A program made the position numbers and the translations under genes. Under the pieces are notes generated by a model. The model was not told where the DNA came from. It ran no database searches and was given only the letters and a program-made list of their open reading frames with translations. A stretch of DNA of 64,000 nucleotides from Piscinibacter sp. (lineage in GTDB: Bacteria; Pseudomonadota; Gammaproteobacteria; Burkholderiales; Burkholderiaceae_C), in assembly GCA_016706565.1 (NCBI GenBank), contig JADJJI010000001.1, positions 620,001-684,000 on the forward strand, written 5' to 3'. This document shows positions 37,441 through 47,950 of the stretch, piece by piece (within the stretch, counting starts at the first letter, position 1; each line of letters begins with the position of its first letter).

Positions 37441-40096
37441 TTGCGCCGGCTGTTCCAGCGCAGCGCGGTGCCGCAGATGCTGCGCGGGCGCCACTGGGGC
37501 CAGCCGCTGCCGGCGCAAGCTTCGGCACCGCTGCTGGCCGCCGCGCAGGCCGAGCCCGACGCGCTGTTGCAGCAGCTGCACAGCCATCCCGACGGGCTGA
37601 GCGCCAAGCAGGCAGCCGCGATCCGCCGGCGCAGCGGCCGCAACGAAGTCGCCCGCGCTGCGCACGTGCCCTGGCCGCTGCACCTGTGGCATTGCTACCG
37701 CACGCCGTTCAGCCTGCTGCTCAGCGCGCTGGCGGCGCTGTCTGCCTTCACGCACGATGCCCGCGCGGCGATCGTCATCGGCGCGATGGTGCTGCTGTCG
37801 ACGCTGATGCGCTTTGTCCAGGAAGCCCGCGCGCAACGCTCGGCGGAAGCGCTGCGCGGCCGCGTGGGCAACCGGGCCACGGTGCTGCGGCGCGGCCACG
37901 AGCCAGCGCAGATCGAGCTGCCGATCGCGCAACTGGTGCCCGGCGACATCGTCCTGCTCGCCGCCGGCGACATGGTGCCGGCCGATCTGCGCCTGCTCTC
38001 GGCCAAGGACCTGTTCATCGACCAGTCGGCGATGACCGGCGAGTCGCTGCCGGTCGAGAAGTTCGCGCGCAGCAGCGCGGCCGGGCGCCGAGGATGCCGC
38101 CACCGCGCCCGGCATCTGCCTGATGGGCACGCACGTGATCAGCGGCAGCGCCACGGCGCTGGTGCTGGCCACCGGCACGCACACGGTGTTCGGCACGTTG
38201 GCCGAGCACGCTACCAGCACGCCGGGCACGCCCACCGCATTTCAGCAGGGCATCGACCGCGTGAGCTGGCTGCTCATCCGCTTCATGCTGGTGATGGTGC
38301 CGATCGTCTTCGTGCTCAACGGAGCGACCAAGCACGACTGGCTGCAGGCGCTGCTGTTCGCGCTGTCGATCGCCGTCGGGCTGACGCCGGAGATGCTGCC
38401 GATGATCGTCACCACCACGCTGGCGCGCGGAGCCGTGGTGCTGTCGCGGCGCAAGGTGATCGTCAAGCGGCTGGACGCGATCCAGAACTTCGGCGCGATG
38501 GACGTGCTGTGCACCGACAAGACCGGCACGCTGACGCAGGACCGCATCGCGCTCGCGCGCCACAGCGACACCTTCGGCAACGAGTCGGCCCAGGTGCTGG
38601 AGCTGGCCTGGCTGAACAGCCACTTCCAGACCGGGCTGCGCAACCTGCTCGATGCCGCCGTGCTCGCGCACGTGGAGCTGCATCCGCGGCTGGGCGTGGC
38701 GGAGAACTTCCGCAAGGTCGACGAGGTGCCGTTCGACTTCCAGCGCCGCCGCATGTCGGTGGTGGTGGCGCGCGCCGACGGCACGCGCTTGCTGATCTGC
38801 AAGGGCGCCGTCGAGGAGGTGACGGCGGTGTGCACCACGGTGCGCCGCGAGGGCACCGAGCTGCCGCTGGACGACGCGCTGCGCGAGCGCGTGCGCGCCG
38901 TCACCGAAGGGCTCAACCGCGAGGGGCTGCGCGTGGTGGCGGTGGCGGTGCGCGAGTTCCCGCCCGGCGACGAAGCTTTCGGGGTGGGCAGCGAGAGCGG
39001 CCTGACGCTGGCCGGGCACATCGCCTTCCTCGACCCGGCCAAGGACTCCGCCGCGCCGGCCGTGGCGGCGCTGGCGGCGCGCGGCGTGGCAGTGAAGGTG
39101 CTGACCGGCGACAACCTCGAGGTCACGCTCAAGGTATGCGGCGACGTCGGCATCGAGGTGGCCGGCACGCTGCAGGGCATCGACATCGAGGGCCTGGACG
39201 ACGCGCAGCTGGCCACCGCCGTCGAAACCACCACCGTGTTCGCCAAGCTCAACCCGCTGCACAAGGAGCGCATCGTGCGGGCGCTGCGCGCCAACGGACA
39301 CGTGACCGGCTTCCTCGGCGACGGCATCAACGACGCGGCCGCGCTGCACGCCGCGGACGTGGGCATCTCGGTGGACTCCGGCGTGGACATCGCCAAGGAG
39401 GCCGCCGACATCATCCTGCTCGAGAAGAGCCTGGCCGTGCTCGAGGCGGGCGTGATCGAGGGGCGGCGCACCTTCGTCAACATGCTGAAGTACATCCGCA
39501 TCACCGCGAGCTCGAACTTCGGCAACGTGCTGTCGGTGCTGGTGGCCAGTGCCTTCCTGCCTTTCCTGCCGATGCTGCCGATCCACCTGCTGGTGCAGAA
39601 CCTGCTGTACGACCTGGCGCAGACGGCGATCCCCTTCGACAGCGTCGACGACGAGGCGCTGCGCACGCCGCAGCACTGGGGCCCGCACGACCTGCTGCGC
39701 TTCATGCTGCATTTCGGCCCGGTCAGCTCGGCCTTCGACGTGCTGACCTTCGCGGTGCTGTGGTCGGTGTTCCAGGCGCAGACGCCGGCGCTGCAGTCGC
39801 TGTTCCAGAGCGGCTGGTTCGTCGAGGGCCTGCTGTCGCAGACGCTGGCGGTGTTCCTGCTGCGCAGCCGCGCCCTGCCCTTCACCGGCAACTGGCCCGC
39901 GCCGCCGCTGATCGCCGCCGGCGTGCTGGTCGCGCTGGCTGCCCTGTGGCTGCCGGCCAGCCCGCTGGCCGGCGCGCTGCAGATGCGTTCGCTTCCGGCG
40001 GCATGGTTCGGCTGGCTGACCGCGCTGCTGCTGGCCTACGCCGCGTGTGTGGAGGCGATGAAACACCTCTTTTCACGCCGCTTCGGCTGGCGTTGA
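37441..40096 (+). pseudogene. mgtA: Mg2+-importing P-type ATPase (MgtA/MgtB type) with a single-base frameshift
   Basis: The first frame gives the cytoplasmic N-terminus, HPDGLSAKQAAAIRRR, the first membrane helices, and the actuator region with SAMTGESLPVEKF. At about 38082-38088 one extra base moves the frame. The second frame continues AEDAATAPGICLMGTHVISG, then the CPx-less MgtA core, the phosphorylation site CTDKTGTLTQD, the hinge TGFLGDGINDAAAL and the last helices to 40096. Everything else is intact. TTG at 37441 with AAGG upstream is the best start guess; ATG at 37477 is an alternative. It starts 29 bases after phaC. Either a sequence error or a recent inactivation. Confidence 0.8.
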
Positions 40097-40117
40097 ACCG
40101 CCCATAATGTTTGCTTC

Positions 40118-41020
40118 ATGACGCTGCCACTGACCGAACTCGCGCCTGGCGGCCCCCGCCTGTCCCCCATCGTGGCGGGCGCCTGGCGGATGGCGGATTG
40201 GCAATGGGACGCCCAGCAGCGCCTGCGCTGGATCGAGCAATGCGCCGAGCTCGGCGTGACCAGCTTCGACCATGCCGACATCTACGGCGGCTATGCGGTC
40301 GAGGGCCTGTTCGGCGAAGCGCTGGCGCTCGCCCCGGCGCTGCGCGAGCGGCTGCAACTGGTCGGCAAGTGCGGCATCAAGCTCGTCGCGCCGGCGCGCC
40401 CGGAGCATCGCATCAAGCACTACGACAGCTCGGCGGCGCACATCGCAGCCAGCGTCGAGACCTCGCTGCGCGCGCTGCGCTCCGACCGGCTCGATCTGCT
40501 GCTGATCCACCGCCCCGACCCGCTGATGGACGCCGACGAGGTGGCACGCGCCTTCGAGTCGCTGCGCGCGGCCGGCAAGGTGCGGCACTTCGGCGTGTCG
40601 AACTTCACGCCGGGGCAGTTCGAGCTGCTGGCCAGCCGCTTTCCGCTGGTCACCAACCAGATCGAGCTGCACCCGCTGCAGCGCGCGCCGCTCACCGACG
40701 GCACGCTCGACCAGCTGCAGCGCCTGCGCGTCCGGCCGATGATCTGGTCGCCGCTGGCCGGCGGCGCGCTGCTCGCCGGCGGCGGCGAGACCGAGCGGCG
40801 CGTGCAGGCGGCGCTCGGGCAGATCGGAGCGCGGCTCGGCGTGAGTGCCGCCACGGTGGCTTTCGCCTGGCTGCTGCGCCACCCGAGCCGGCCGCTGCCG
40901 GTGGCGGGCTCGCGCCGCATCGACGCGCTTCGCGAAGCCATAGCCGCCGTGTCGTTGACGCTGGACGCGCAGGACTGGACCGAGGTCTGGCAGGCCGCCG
41001 CCGGGCACGAAGTGGCCTGA
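40118..41020 (+). CDS. Aldo/keto reductase, YdhF-like
   Basis: A 300-residue TIM-barrel NADPH reductase. The catalytic Asp-Tyr pair is in SFDHADIYGGYAVE, Lys in LVGKCGIKL, and His in LLLIHRPDPLMD. SPLAGGALL and VAGSRRIDALREA bind the cofactor. Similarity is to E. coli YdhF. A CATAAT box lies 10 bases before the ATG and no ribosome binding site is visible, so the message may have almost no leader. The physiological substrate is unknown. Confidence 0.88.
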   Translation: MTLPLTELAPGGPRLSPIVAGAWRMADWQWDAQQRLRWIEQCAELGVTSFDHADIYGGYAVEGLFGEALALAPALRERLQLVGKCGIKLVAPARPEHRIKHYDSSAAHIAASVETSLRALRSDRLDLLLIHRPDPLMDADEVARAFESLRAAGKVRHFGVSNFTPGQFELLASRFPLVTNQIELHPLQRAPLTDGTLDQLQRLRVRPMIWSPLAGGALLAGGGETERRVQAALGQIGARLGVSAATVAFAWLLRHPSRPLPVAGSRRIDALREAIAAVSLTLDAQDWTEVWQAAAGHEVA

Positions 41021-41033
41021 GCCGATTGCCCCC

Positions 41034-44000
41034 ATGCTGCCGACCACCCCCGCTTCCGAGGCACCTGGACCGCACAAGTTGCTGGCGCTGTGGGTGATCT
41101 CCGGCACCACGCTGGCTTACCTGCTCGTCGGTCTGGCAGCGCTGCAACTGGCCATCCCGCCGAGTTATGCGGCGCCGCTCTTTCCCCCGGCCGGCATCGC
41201 GCTGGCGGCCGTGCTGGTGTACGGCCGCATTGCGCTGCCCGGCGTGGTGCTGGGCGCGCTGGGCGTGAACCTGTCGCTCAGTGCCCTGCGCGGCAACCTG
41301 GACCTGTCGGCGCTCGGCGTGCCGGTGCTGATCGCGCTGGGCGCCGCGTTGCAGGCCTCGCTGGGCGCGTGGCTGGTGCAACGACATGCTCGCCACCCGC
41401 AGGCGATCGACGATCCGCGCGACGTGGCGGTGCTCTTCGGCCTGGGCGGGCTGCTCGCCTGCATGGCCAATGCGAGCGTGGCCACCCTGTCCCTGGTCGC
41501 CAGCGGAACGGTCCCCTTGGGCCAGGCGCTGATCACCTGGGTCACGTGGTGGGCCGGCGACTGCTTCGGTGCACTGATCGGCACGCCGATCGCGCTGACG
41601 CTGATCGGCAGGCCGCGGGCCGACTGGGCCGGCCGGCGCCTGATGGTCGGCCTGACGCTGGCGCTGGTCACGCTGGTGATGGCGCTGGGGATCGCGCAGG
41701 TCGGACGCTGGGACGAGGAGCGCCTGCGCAATGTCTTCGCGCGCGATGCCAACCACGCCGCCACCGTGCTCGATGCTCGCCTGAAGGAGCCGCTGATGGC
41801 GCTCGAGGCGATGCGCGGCGTGTTCATCTCCTCCGACGAGGTGAGCCGCGATGAACTGCGCCGTGCCGCCGCCGCGTGGCTGGCGCCGGGCCGCATCACG
41901 GCAATCGGCTGGTACCAGGTCGTCGAACGCCATGCCGTTCCCGCCTTCGAGGCGCAGGCGCGGGCCGAAGGGCTGACGCAATTCCGTGTGTTCGACCGGG
42001 CCGATGCACCGGCGGGGTTTCCGCGCGACCGCGTGATCGCGATGCGCTACATCGAACCGATGCGCGACAACGTCGCGGCGCTGGGCCTGAACCTGCTGTC
42101 GCTGCCCGCCGCACGCGCGGCGGTGGAGGTCAGCGACCGCACCGACATGCCGGTGGCGAGCGAAGCCTTCACCTTGACCCAGCCGATGGCCGACGGCGAT
42201 CGCACCGGGGTCGTGGTGTATCGGGCCGTGCACAGCGACGAGAGTTCGACCGAGCCGAAACACCACGGCACCCTGGATGGCGTGCTGTTCGTGACGCTGC
42301 GTCCGGGGCCGCTGCTGGCCGCGATCAGCTCGGACCTGCCGCGCTACCTGCGCCTGTGCCTGGTCGACGCCGACCCGCAGGCGGCTCAGCGTCGCCTGGC
42401 CGGGCCGCCCGATTGCGACCGCGCCGGCACACCCGGGCTCTCGCACACGAGCACGATCGAATACGCCGGCCGCCGCTGGGAGTTGCGCACCGGCGCCTTG
42501 CCGAGCGAGGTGCCGGAAGGCCAGGGCGTGAACGCCTGGCTGTTTTCGCTGGTCGGCCTGCTCGGCGCAGCCATGCTGGGCGCGCTGCTTCTGGTGGTCA
42601 GCGGCCGCGCGCGACGCATCGAGGGCGCTGTGCGCGAGCGCACGGCTGCGCTCGAGGCCGAGGTGCACGAACGCGAGCGTGCGCAGGCGGCGCTGCGCGA
42701 CAGCGAGCAGCGCTTCCGCAACATCCTGAACACCGTGCCGATCGGAATCATCTACACCGACCTGCGCGGCAACGTGAAGCAGACCAACCCGCGCTTCTGC
42801 GAGCTCACCGGCTACAGCGACGACGAGCTGCTGACCATGACCTCGGCGCAGTACACCCACCCCGACGACGTGGCGCAGGACGTCGAGCTGTCCGGCCGGC
42901 TGGTCATCGGCGAGATCCCGATGTACCGGCGCCAGAAGCGCTACATCGCCAAGGATGGCCACACTCTGTGGGTGCAGGCGACGGTGACGCTGCTGCGCGA
43001 CGAGTTCGGCCAGGCCCGGCGCATCGTCGGCGTCGTGGAAGACATCGGCGAGCACCTGCGCCTGCAGGAAGCGGAGACGGCGCGCGAGCGGGCCGAGGCC
43101 TCGAATCGCGCCAAGAGCGAATTCCTCTCGCGCATGAGCCACGAGCTGCGCACCCCGCTGAACGCCATGCTGGGCTTCGCGCAGCTGCTCGAACTCGACC
43201 GCCGCCAGCCCCTGTCGCCCGACCAGCGGCCCTGGGTAGGCCAGATACAGCAGGCCGGTTGGCATCTGCTGGAGATGATCAACGACGTGCTCGATCTGTC
43301 GCGCATCGAGTCGGGCAATCTGAAGCTGCAGATCGAGCCGGTCAACCTGCCCGAGCTGCTGGCGGCGAGCCTGGCCATGGTCGAGGCCGACGTCAAACGC
43401 CGCGGCCTGCGTGTCAGTACCGAGCTGGCCGACGGTACCGGCGTGCTGATGGGCGACACCACGCGCGTCAAGCAGGTGCTGGTCAACCTGCTGAGCAACG
43501 CGGTGAAGTACAACACCGACGGCGGGCGCGTGCACATCGCCAGCCGGCTGCGGCCGCACGACATGGTGGAGATCGCCGTCACCGACACCGGCCTGGGCAT
43601 GACGGCCGACCAGCTCGGCGAGCTGTTCCAGCCCTTCAACCGCCTCGGCCGCGAGCGCTCCTCCCAGGAAGGCACCGGCATAGGCCTGGTCATCAGCCAG
43701 CGCCTGGCCGAGCTGATGGGCGGCTCACTGCGCGCGCGCAGCATCGCCGGCGAGGGCTCGTCGTTCATCCTCGCGCTGCCGCGCGCCGTCGAGCCCGACA
43801 CGGTGCCGTCGAACCTGGATCCGCTGATCACCTCGACCGCCGAGTACCACCGGCGCATCGTCCACTACGTCGAGGACAACGAGACCAACGTCGAGGTGAT
43901 GCGCGGCATCCTCGCGCAGCGGCCGCAGGTGCAGATGGAAGTGTCGATGAACGGCCTGGACGGCCTGCGAGCGATCCGCGCGCAGTCGCCCGACCTGGTG

Positions 44001-44237
44001 CTGCTGGACATGCACCTTCCTGATCTGTCTGGTCTGGAACTGCTGGCACGTCTGAAGGCCGATCCGGCCACGGCCGACATCCCGGTGGTGGTGGTCTCGG
44101 CCGACGCCACGGCGCAGCAGATCGACGCCGCGCTGCAGGCCGGCGCCAGCCTGTACCTCACCAAGCCGGTGAGCGTGGCGGAGCTGCTCGCCGTGGTCGA
44201 CGAGGTGCTCGAGCGCAGCGAGACGCGCTTCGGCTGA
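41034..44237 (+). CDS. Hybrid sensor histidine kinase: MASE1-CHASE-PAS-HisKA-HATPase-REC
   Basis: A 1067-residue membrane sensor. Residues about 20-215 form a MASE1-type membrane domain (PPSYAAPLFPPAGIALA). Residues about 230-400 are a periplasmic CHASE domain (FPRDRVIAMRYIEPMRDN). A further helix follows near 500-520, then PAS/PAC from about 555. The HisKA phospho-site is His703 in RMSHELRTPLNAMLGF. The HATPase has DTGLGM and GTGIGLVISQRLAELMGG, and the C-terminal receiver has phospho-Asp992 in LLDMHLPD. No output gene is adjacent, so phosphotransfer to a distant partner is likely. It starts 14 bases after the reductase stop. The ligand is unknown. Confidence 0.92.
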   Translation: MLPTTPASEAPGPHKLLALWVISGTTLAYLLVGLAALQLAIPPSYAAPLFPPAGIALAAVLVYGRIALPGVVLGALGVNLSLSALRGNLDLSALGVPVLIALGAALQASLGAWLVQRHARHPQAIDDPRDVAVLFGLGGLLACMANASVATLSLVASGTVPLGQALITWVTWWAGDCFGALIGTPIALTLIGRPRADWAGRRLMVGLTLALVTLVMALGIAQVGRWDEERLRNVFARDANHAATVLDARLKEPLMALEAMRGVFISSDEVSRDELRRAAAAWLAPGRITAIGWYQVVERHAVPAFEAQARAEGLTQFRVFDRADAPAGFPRDRVIAMRYIEPMRDNVAALGLNLLSLPAARAAVEVSDRTDMPVASEAFTLTQPMADGDRTGVVVYRAVHSDESSTEPKHHGTLDGVLFVTLRPGPLLAAISSDLPRYLRLCLVDADPQAAQRRLAGPPDCDRAGTPGLSHTSTIEYAGRRWELRTGALPSEVPEGQGVNAWLFSLVGLLGAAMLGALLLVVSGRARRIEGAVRERTAALEAEVHERERAQAALRDSEQRFRNILNTVPIGIIYTDLRGNVKQTNPRFCELTGYSDDELLTMTSAQYTHPDDVAQDVELSGRLVIGEIPMYRRQKRYIAKDGHTLWVQATVTLLRDEFGQARRIVGVVEDIGEHLRLQEAETARERAEASNRAKSEFLSRMSHELRTPLNAMLGFAQLLELDRRQPLSPDQRPWVGQIQQAGWHLLEMINDVLDLSRIESGNLKLQIEPVNLPELLAASLAMVEADVKRRGLRVSTELADGTGVLMGDTTRVKQVLVNLLSNAVKYNTDGGRVHIASRLRPHDMVEIAVTDTGLGMTADQLGELFQPFNRLGRERSSQEGTGIGLVISQRLAELMGGSLRARSIAGEGSSFILALPRAVEPDTVPSNLDPLITSTAEYHRRIVHYVEDNETNVEVMRGILAQRPQVQMEVSMNGLDGLRAIRAQSPDLVLLDMHLPDLSGLELLARLKADPATADIPVVVVSADATAQQIDAALQAGASLYLTKPVSVAELLAVVDEVLERSETRFG

Positions 44238-44246
44238 AGCGTCGCG

Positions 44247-44906
44247 CTACCAGCGCGCGCCGAAGCTGCGCCGCAGTTCGTCGATCTGCACCTCGCTCAG
44301 CGGATCGACCTCGCCACGCGACAGCAGCCAGAGCCTGGCGGTCTCTTCCAGCTCTTCCAGGGTCGCCATTGCTTCGGCCGGGCTGTCGTGCCATACGTTC
44401 GGGCCCAGGCGCTCGAGCATCACCGCGCGGATCGGCCGACCGGCTGCGCGCGCGCCGGCGATGCGCTCGGCCACCCGCTCGGCAACCTCGGGTGCGCCCG
44501 GCCGGTGGTACGGGATCAGCGGCACGTGACCGACCTTCATGACGTAGTACGGCGTGATCGGCGGCACGATGTCGTCGGGCCGCCAGACGCCCTGCAGCGT
44601 CAGCGCCACCAGGTGCGTCGAATGGGTGTGGATCACGCAGCGCGCCGTGTCGTCAGCGGCGTAGATGCGGCGGTGCAGTGCGAGCGTCTTGCTGGCGCGG
44701 TCGCCTTCGAGCTGGCAACCTTCGAGATCGAGCCGCGCCAGCTTCGCCGGGTCGAGCCTGCCGAGACAGGCGTCGGTGGGCGTGATCAGGTAGCCGTCGG
44801 GCAGGCGCACGCTGATGTTGCCGGCGCTGGCGTGCACGTAGCCACGCGCGTACAGGCTCGCGCCGACGCGGCAGACCTCCTCGCGCAGCGACGCTTCGCC
44901 GTTCAT
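44247..44906 (-). CDS. otnC: 3-oxo-tetronate 4-phosphate decarboxylase (class II aldolase family)
   Basis: A 219-residue class II aldolase/adducin-fold protein. GYVHASAGNISVRLPDGYLITPTDACLG is the phosphate-binding opening, the zinc ligands are in HTHSTHLVAL, and the catalytic segment is VMLERLGPNVWHD. The pairing with OtnK points to OtnC, which releases CO2 from 3-oxo-tetronate 4-phosphate to give dihydroxyacetone phosphate. Start ATG 44906 overlaps the otnK stop (ATGA). Confidence 0.88.
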   Translation of the reverse strand: MNGEASLREEVCRVGASLYARGYVHASAGNISVRLPDGYLITPTDACLGRLDPAKLARLDLEGCQLEGDRASKTLALHRRIYAADDTARCVIHTHSTHLVALTLQGVWRPDDIVPPITPYYVMKVGHVPLIPYHRPGAPEVAERVAERIAGARAAGRPIRAVMLERLGPNVWHDSPAEAMATLEELEETARLWLLSRGEVDPLSEVQIDELRRSFGARW

Positions 44907-46162
44907 CGTTGCACCTCGAAGGCCTTGTCGAAGAAGTCCGTCGTGCCGAAGTTGCCCGACTTCAGTACCAGGTGCAGCGGCTGTCCGTTGCCCGTGACGG
45001 CATGGCACCAGGGCACGCCGGGGTCGATCTGCGCGCCGATGCGCAGGCTGCGCACGCCCAGCGCCTGCACGCAGGCACCGGAGGTCTCGCCGCCGGCCAC
45101 CACGAGCTGGCCGGTGCCGCTGTGCACCAGGCCGGCGGCCACTTGGGCCAGCGCCTGCTCGACCAGCGTGCCGGCCTTCTCGACGCCCAGCCGGGCCTGC
45201 ACGGCCTTCACTGCCTCGGGCTGCGCGGTGGCGTAGACGAGCAGCGGCTCGCTGCCCATCCGCGGGGCCGCCCAATCCAGTGCCTGCGCCGCCATATCGG
45301 TGCCGTCGGCCAGGCGCAGCGGGTCGATCGCGAAGCCGCGCCCGGGATGGCGGGCGAGAAAAGCCGCAACCTGCGCGTTTGACGCCGTCGAGCAGCTGCC
45401 TGAAACGATGGCGCGTGAGCCCTGTGGCTCGGGCAGCTCGGCCGCGCCGGCGCTGGGCACCAGGCCGAAGTTCGCGGGCAGGCCGATGGCCACGCCGGAG
45501 CCGGCGGTCAGCAGCGGCAGCGTGGCAAAGGCGCGGCCCATCGCGTGCAGGTCGGCGTCATCGAGCGCGTCGACGATGGCGATGCCCACGCCAGCGTCGC
45601 GCAGCTCTCGCATTCGCTGCGCGATGGCCTCGCTGCCGCGGTGCACCACCGCCTGCTCGATCAAGCCGACACGGCGCCGGCTCTGCCGCTGCATCACGCG
45701 CACGAGGCTCGGGTCGGTCATCGGCGTCAGCGGGTGCTCGCGCATGCTGCCTTCGCTGAGCAGCACGTCGCCGGTGAACAGGTAGCCCTTGTAGACAGTG
45801 CGGCCGTTGGCCGGGAAAGCCGGGCAGGCGATCGTGAAGTCGCAGCCCAGGGCATCCATCAGCGCCTCGGTGACCGGGCCGATGTTGCCGCGGTCGGTGG
45901 AATCGAAGGTCGAGCAGACCTTGAAGTAGATCTGCCGCGCGCCCTGCGCCCGCAGCCAGCGCAGCGCCACCAGCGACTGCGCCACTGCCTCGGCGGCCGG
46001 GAGGGTGCGCGACTTGAGCGCCACCACCACGGCATCGGCGCCGGCGGGCGCGTCGCCGCCCGGTACCCCGATCGTTTGCACCGTGCGCATGCCCGAACGC
46101 ACCAGGTTGTTGGCGAGGTCGGTGGCCCCGGTGAAATCGTCGGCGATGCAGCCCAGCTTCAT
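44903..46162 (-). CDS. otnK: 3-oxo-tetronate kinase (DUF1537/four-carbon acid sugar kinase family)
   Basis: A 419-residue kinase. LGCIADDFTGATDLANNLV is the substrate-binding opening. ALKSRTLPAAEA and KVCSTFDSTDRGNIGPV follow, and the C-terminal nucleotide domain has VVAGGETSGACVQALG. It phosphorylates 3-oxo-tetronate, feeding OtnC. The usual dehydrogenase (LtnD/DtnD), isomerase OtnI and regulator are not in the window, so the pathway here is incomplete. It is divergent from rpoH across a 174-base gap. Confidence 0.9.
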   Translation of the reverse strand: MKLGCIADDFTGATDLANNLVRSGMRTVQTIGVPGGDAPAGADAVVVALKSRTLPAAEAVAQSLVALRWLRAQGARQIYFKVCSTFDSTDRGNIGPVTEALMDALGCDFTIACPAFPANGRTVYKGYLFTGDVLLSEGSMREHPLTPMTDPSLVRVMQRQSRRRVGLIEQAVVHRGSEAIAQRMRELRDAGVGIAIVDALDDADLHAMGRAFATLPLLTAGSGVAIGLPANFGLVPSAGAAELPEPQGSRAIVSGSCSTASNAQVAAFLARHPGRGFAIDPLRLADGTDMAAQALDWAAPRMGSEPLLVYATAQPEAVKAVQARLGVEKAGTLVEQALAQVAAGLVHSGTGQLVVAGGETSGACVQALGVRSLRIGAQIDPGVPWCHAVTGNGQPLHLVLKSGNFGTTDFFDKAFEVQR

Positions 46163-46283
46163 GCACTGTCCTCCAGGGCCGGAAGTCTGGCACAGGCGGG
46201 CCGCGCCGCACGGGACCCGTCCGGACCCCGTCCGACCAGCCTGGCGATGTGAGCGACTGCACACATTTGCCGGCCTGGCGTCG

Positions 46284-46310
46284 TCAGCACTCTCGGGACA
46301 CGAGTGCTAA
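46284..46310. promoter_or_regulatory. CIRCE element (HrcA operator) upstream of rpoH
   Basis: TCAGCACTC, nine bases, then GAGTGCTAA. This matches the CIRCE consensus TTAGCACTC-N9-GAGTGCTAA at 17 of 18 arm positions, with the exact 9-base spacing. It ends 26 bases before the rpoH start codon and overlaps the promoter. It implies repression of rpoH by HrcA, the heat-labile repressor that GroEL keeps active. Confidence 0.93.
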
Positions 46311-46313
46311 TAT
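46305..46313 (+). promoter_or_regulatory. Candidate extended -10 promoter of rpoH, overlapping CIRCE
   Basis: TG-C-TAATAT is an extended -10 shape that shares bases with the right arm of CIRCE, so bound HrcA would block it. Predicted start of transcription is around 46320. No clear -35 is present, as is common with extended -10 sites. Confidence 0.55.
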
Positions 46314-46336
46314 GGGGGAACAAAAGGAGACTCAGA

Positions 46337-47275
<939 letters not shown>

Positions 47276-47294
47276 ACCTTCACTGCAACGCACG

Positions 47295-47316
47295 ACGGCC
47301 CCGCGAGGGGCCGTTT
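47295..47316. terminator. Intrinsic-type terminator between rpoH and sco
   Basis: An 8-bp GC-rich stem (ACGGCCCC / GGGGCCGT) with a GCGA loop is followed by TT. It stands 20 bases after the rpoH stop and 23 bases past the end of the convergent sco gene, so it may serve both. Confidence 0.7.
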
Positions 47317-47338
47317 GTCATCGTGGGTGCGCCCCGAC

Positions 47339-47950
47339 TCAGCCGGCGGCGAGCAGGGCCTTGATGTCGTTCGCCAGCGAGTCGGCACCACCACCATAGC
47401 GCACGAACAAACGCAGCTTGCCGGAGGGATCGAACACATAGGAGCCGGCGGTGTGGTCCATCGTGTAGCTGCCCTCAGTCTTGCCCGGCACCTTGGCGTA
47501 GAACACCTTGAACTCCTTGGCCGTGGCGGCAACCTGGTCGGCCGTGCCGCGCAGTGCGACGAAGCTCGGATCGAAGCTGCCCATGTAGGCCTTCAGCAGT
47601 TCCGGCGTGTCGCGGTCCGGGTCGACGCTGATGAACACCCCCTGCACGCGCTCGCCGTCGGCGCCGAGCGACTTCTTGACCTGGGCGAGTTCGGCCATGG
47701 TCGTCGGGCAGACGTCGGGGCATTGCGTGTAGCCGAAGAAGACCACCGTGACCTTGCCCTTGAAATCGGCCAGCGTGCGCACCTTGCCGTCGGGATCGGG
47801 CAGCGAGAAGGTGCGGGCGTACTCGGCGCCAGTGACGTCGACACCGCGGAACGAAGGCGCCGCCGCGCCGGGAGCCGAACCCGGCTTCTCGCAGCCGGCC
47901 AGCAGCGCCGCGAGGGCAAGGATGCACCACAGTCTTCGATGAGCGTTCAC
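47339..47950 (-). CDS. SCO1/SenC-family copper chaperone for cytochrome c oxidase
   Basis: A 203-residue lipoprotein. The lipobox LLAGC puts the lipidated Cys at residue 20. The thioredoxin fold has the copper motif CPDVC (Cys77, Cys81) in [14 protein letters not shown], and the third ligand is the His in [13 protein letters not shown]. It helps load the CuA centre of subunit II. GTG at 47950 overlaps the ctaB stop. It is the last gene of the cox cluster. Confidence 0.93.
   Translation of the reverse strand: MNAHRRLWCILALAALLAGCEKPGSAPGAAAPSFRGVDVTGAEYARTFSLPDPDGKVRTLADFKGKVTVVFFGYTQCPDVCPTTMAELAQVKKSLGADGERVQGVFISVDPDRDTPELLKAYMGSFDPSFVALRGTADQVAATAKEFKVFYAKVPGKTEGSYTMDHTAGSYVFDPSGKLRLFVRYGGGADSLANDIKALLAAG

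Noticed and set aside
46197-46235. Repeated GGACCCCGTCC-like units before rpoH
   Set aside because: Only two imperfect copies in GC-rich DNA; no link to the promoter.
46304-46336. Earlier in-frame ATG for rpoH at 46304
   Set aside because: It lies within the CIRCE arm and near the predicted transcription start, and the strong AAGGAG sits just before GTG at 46337.
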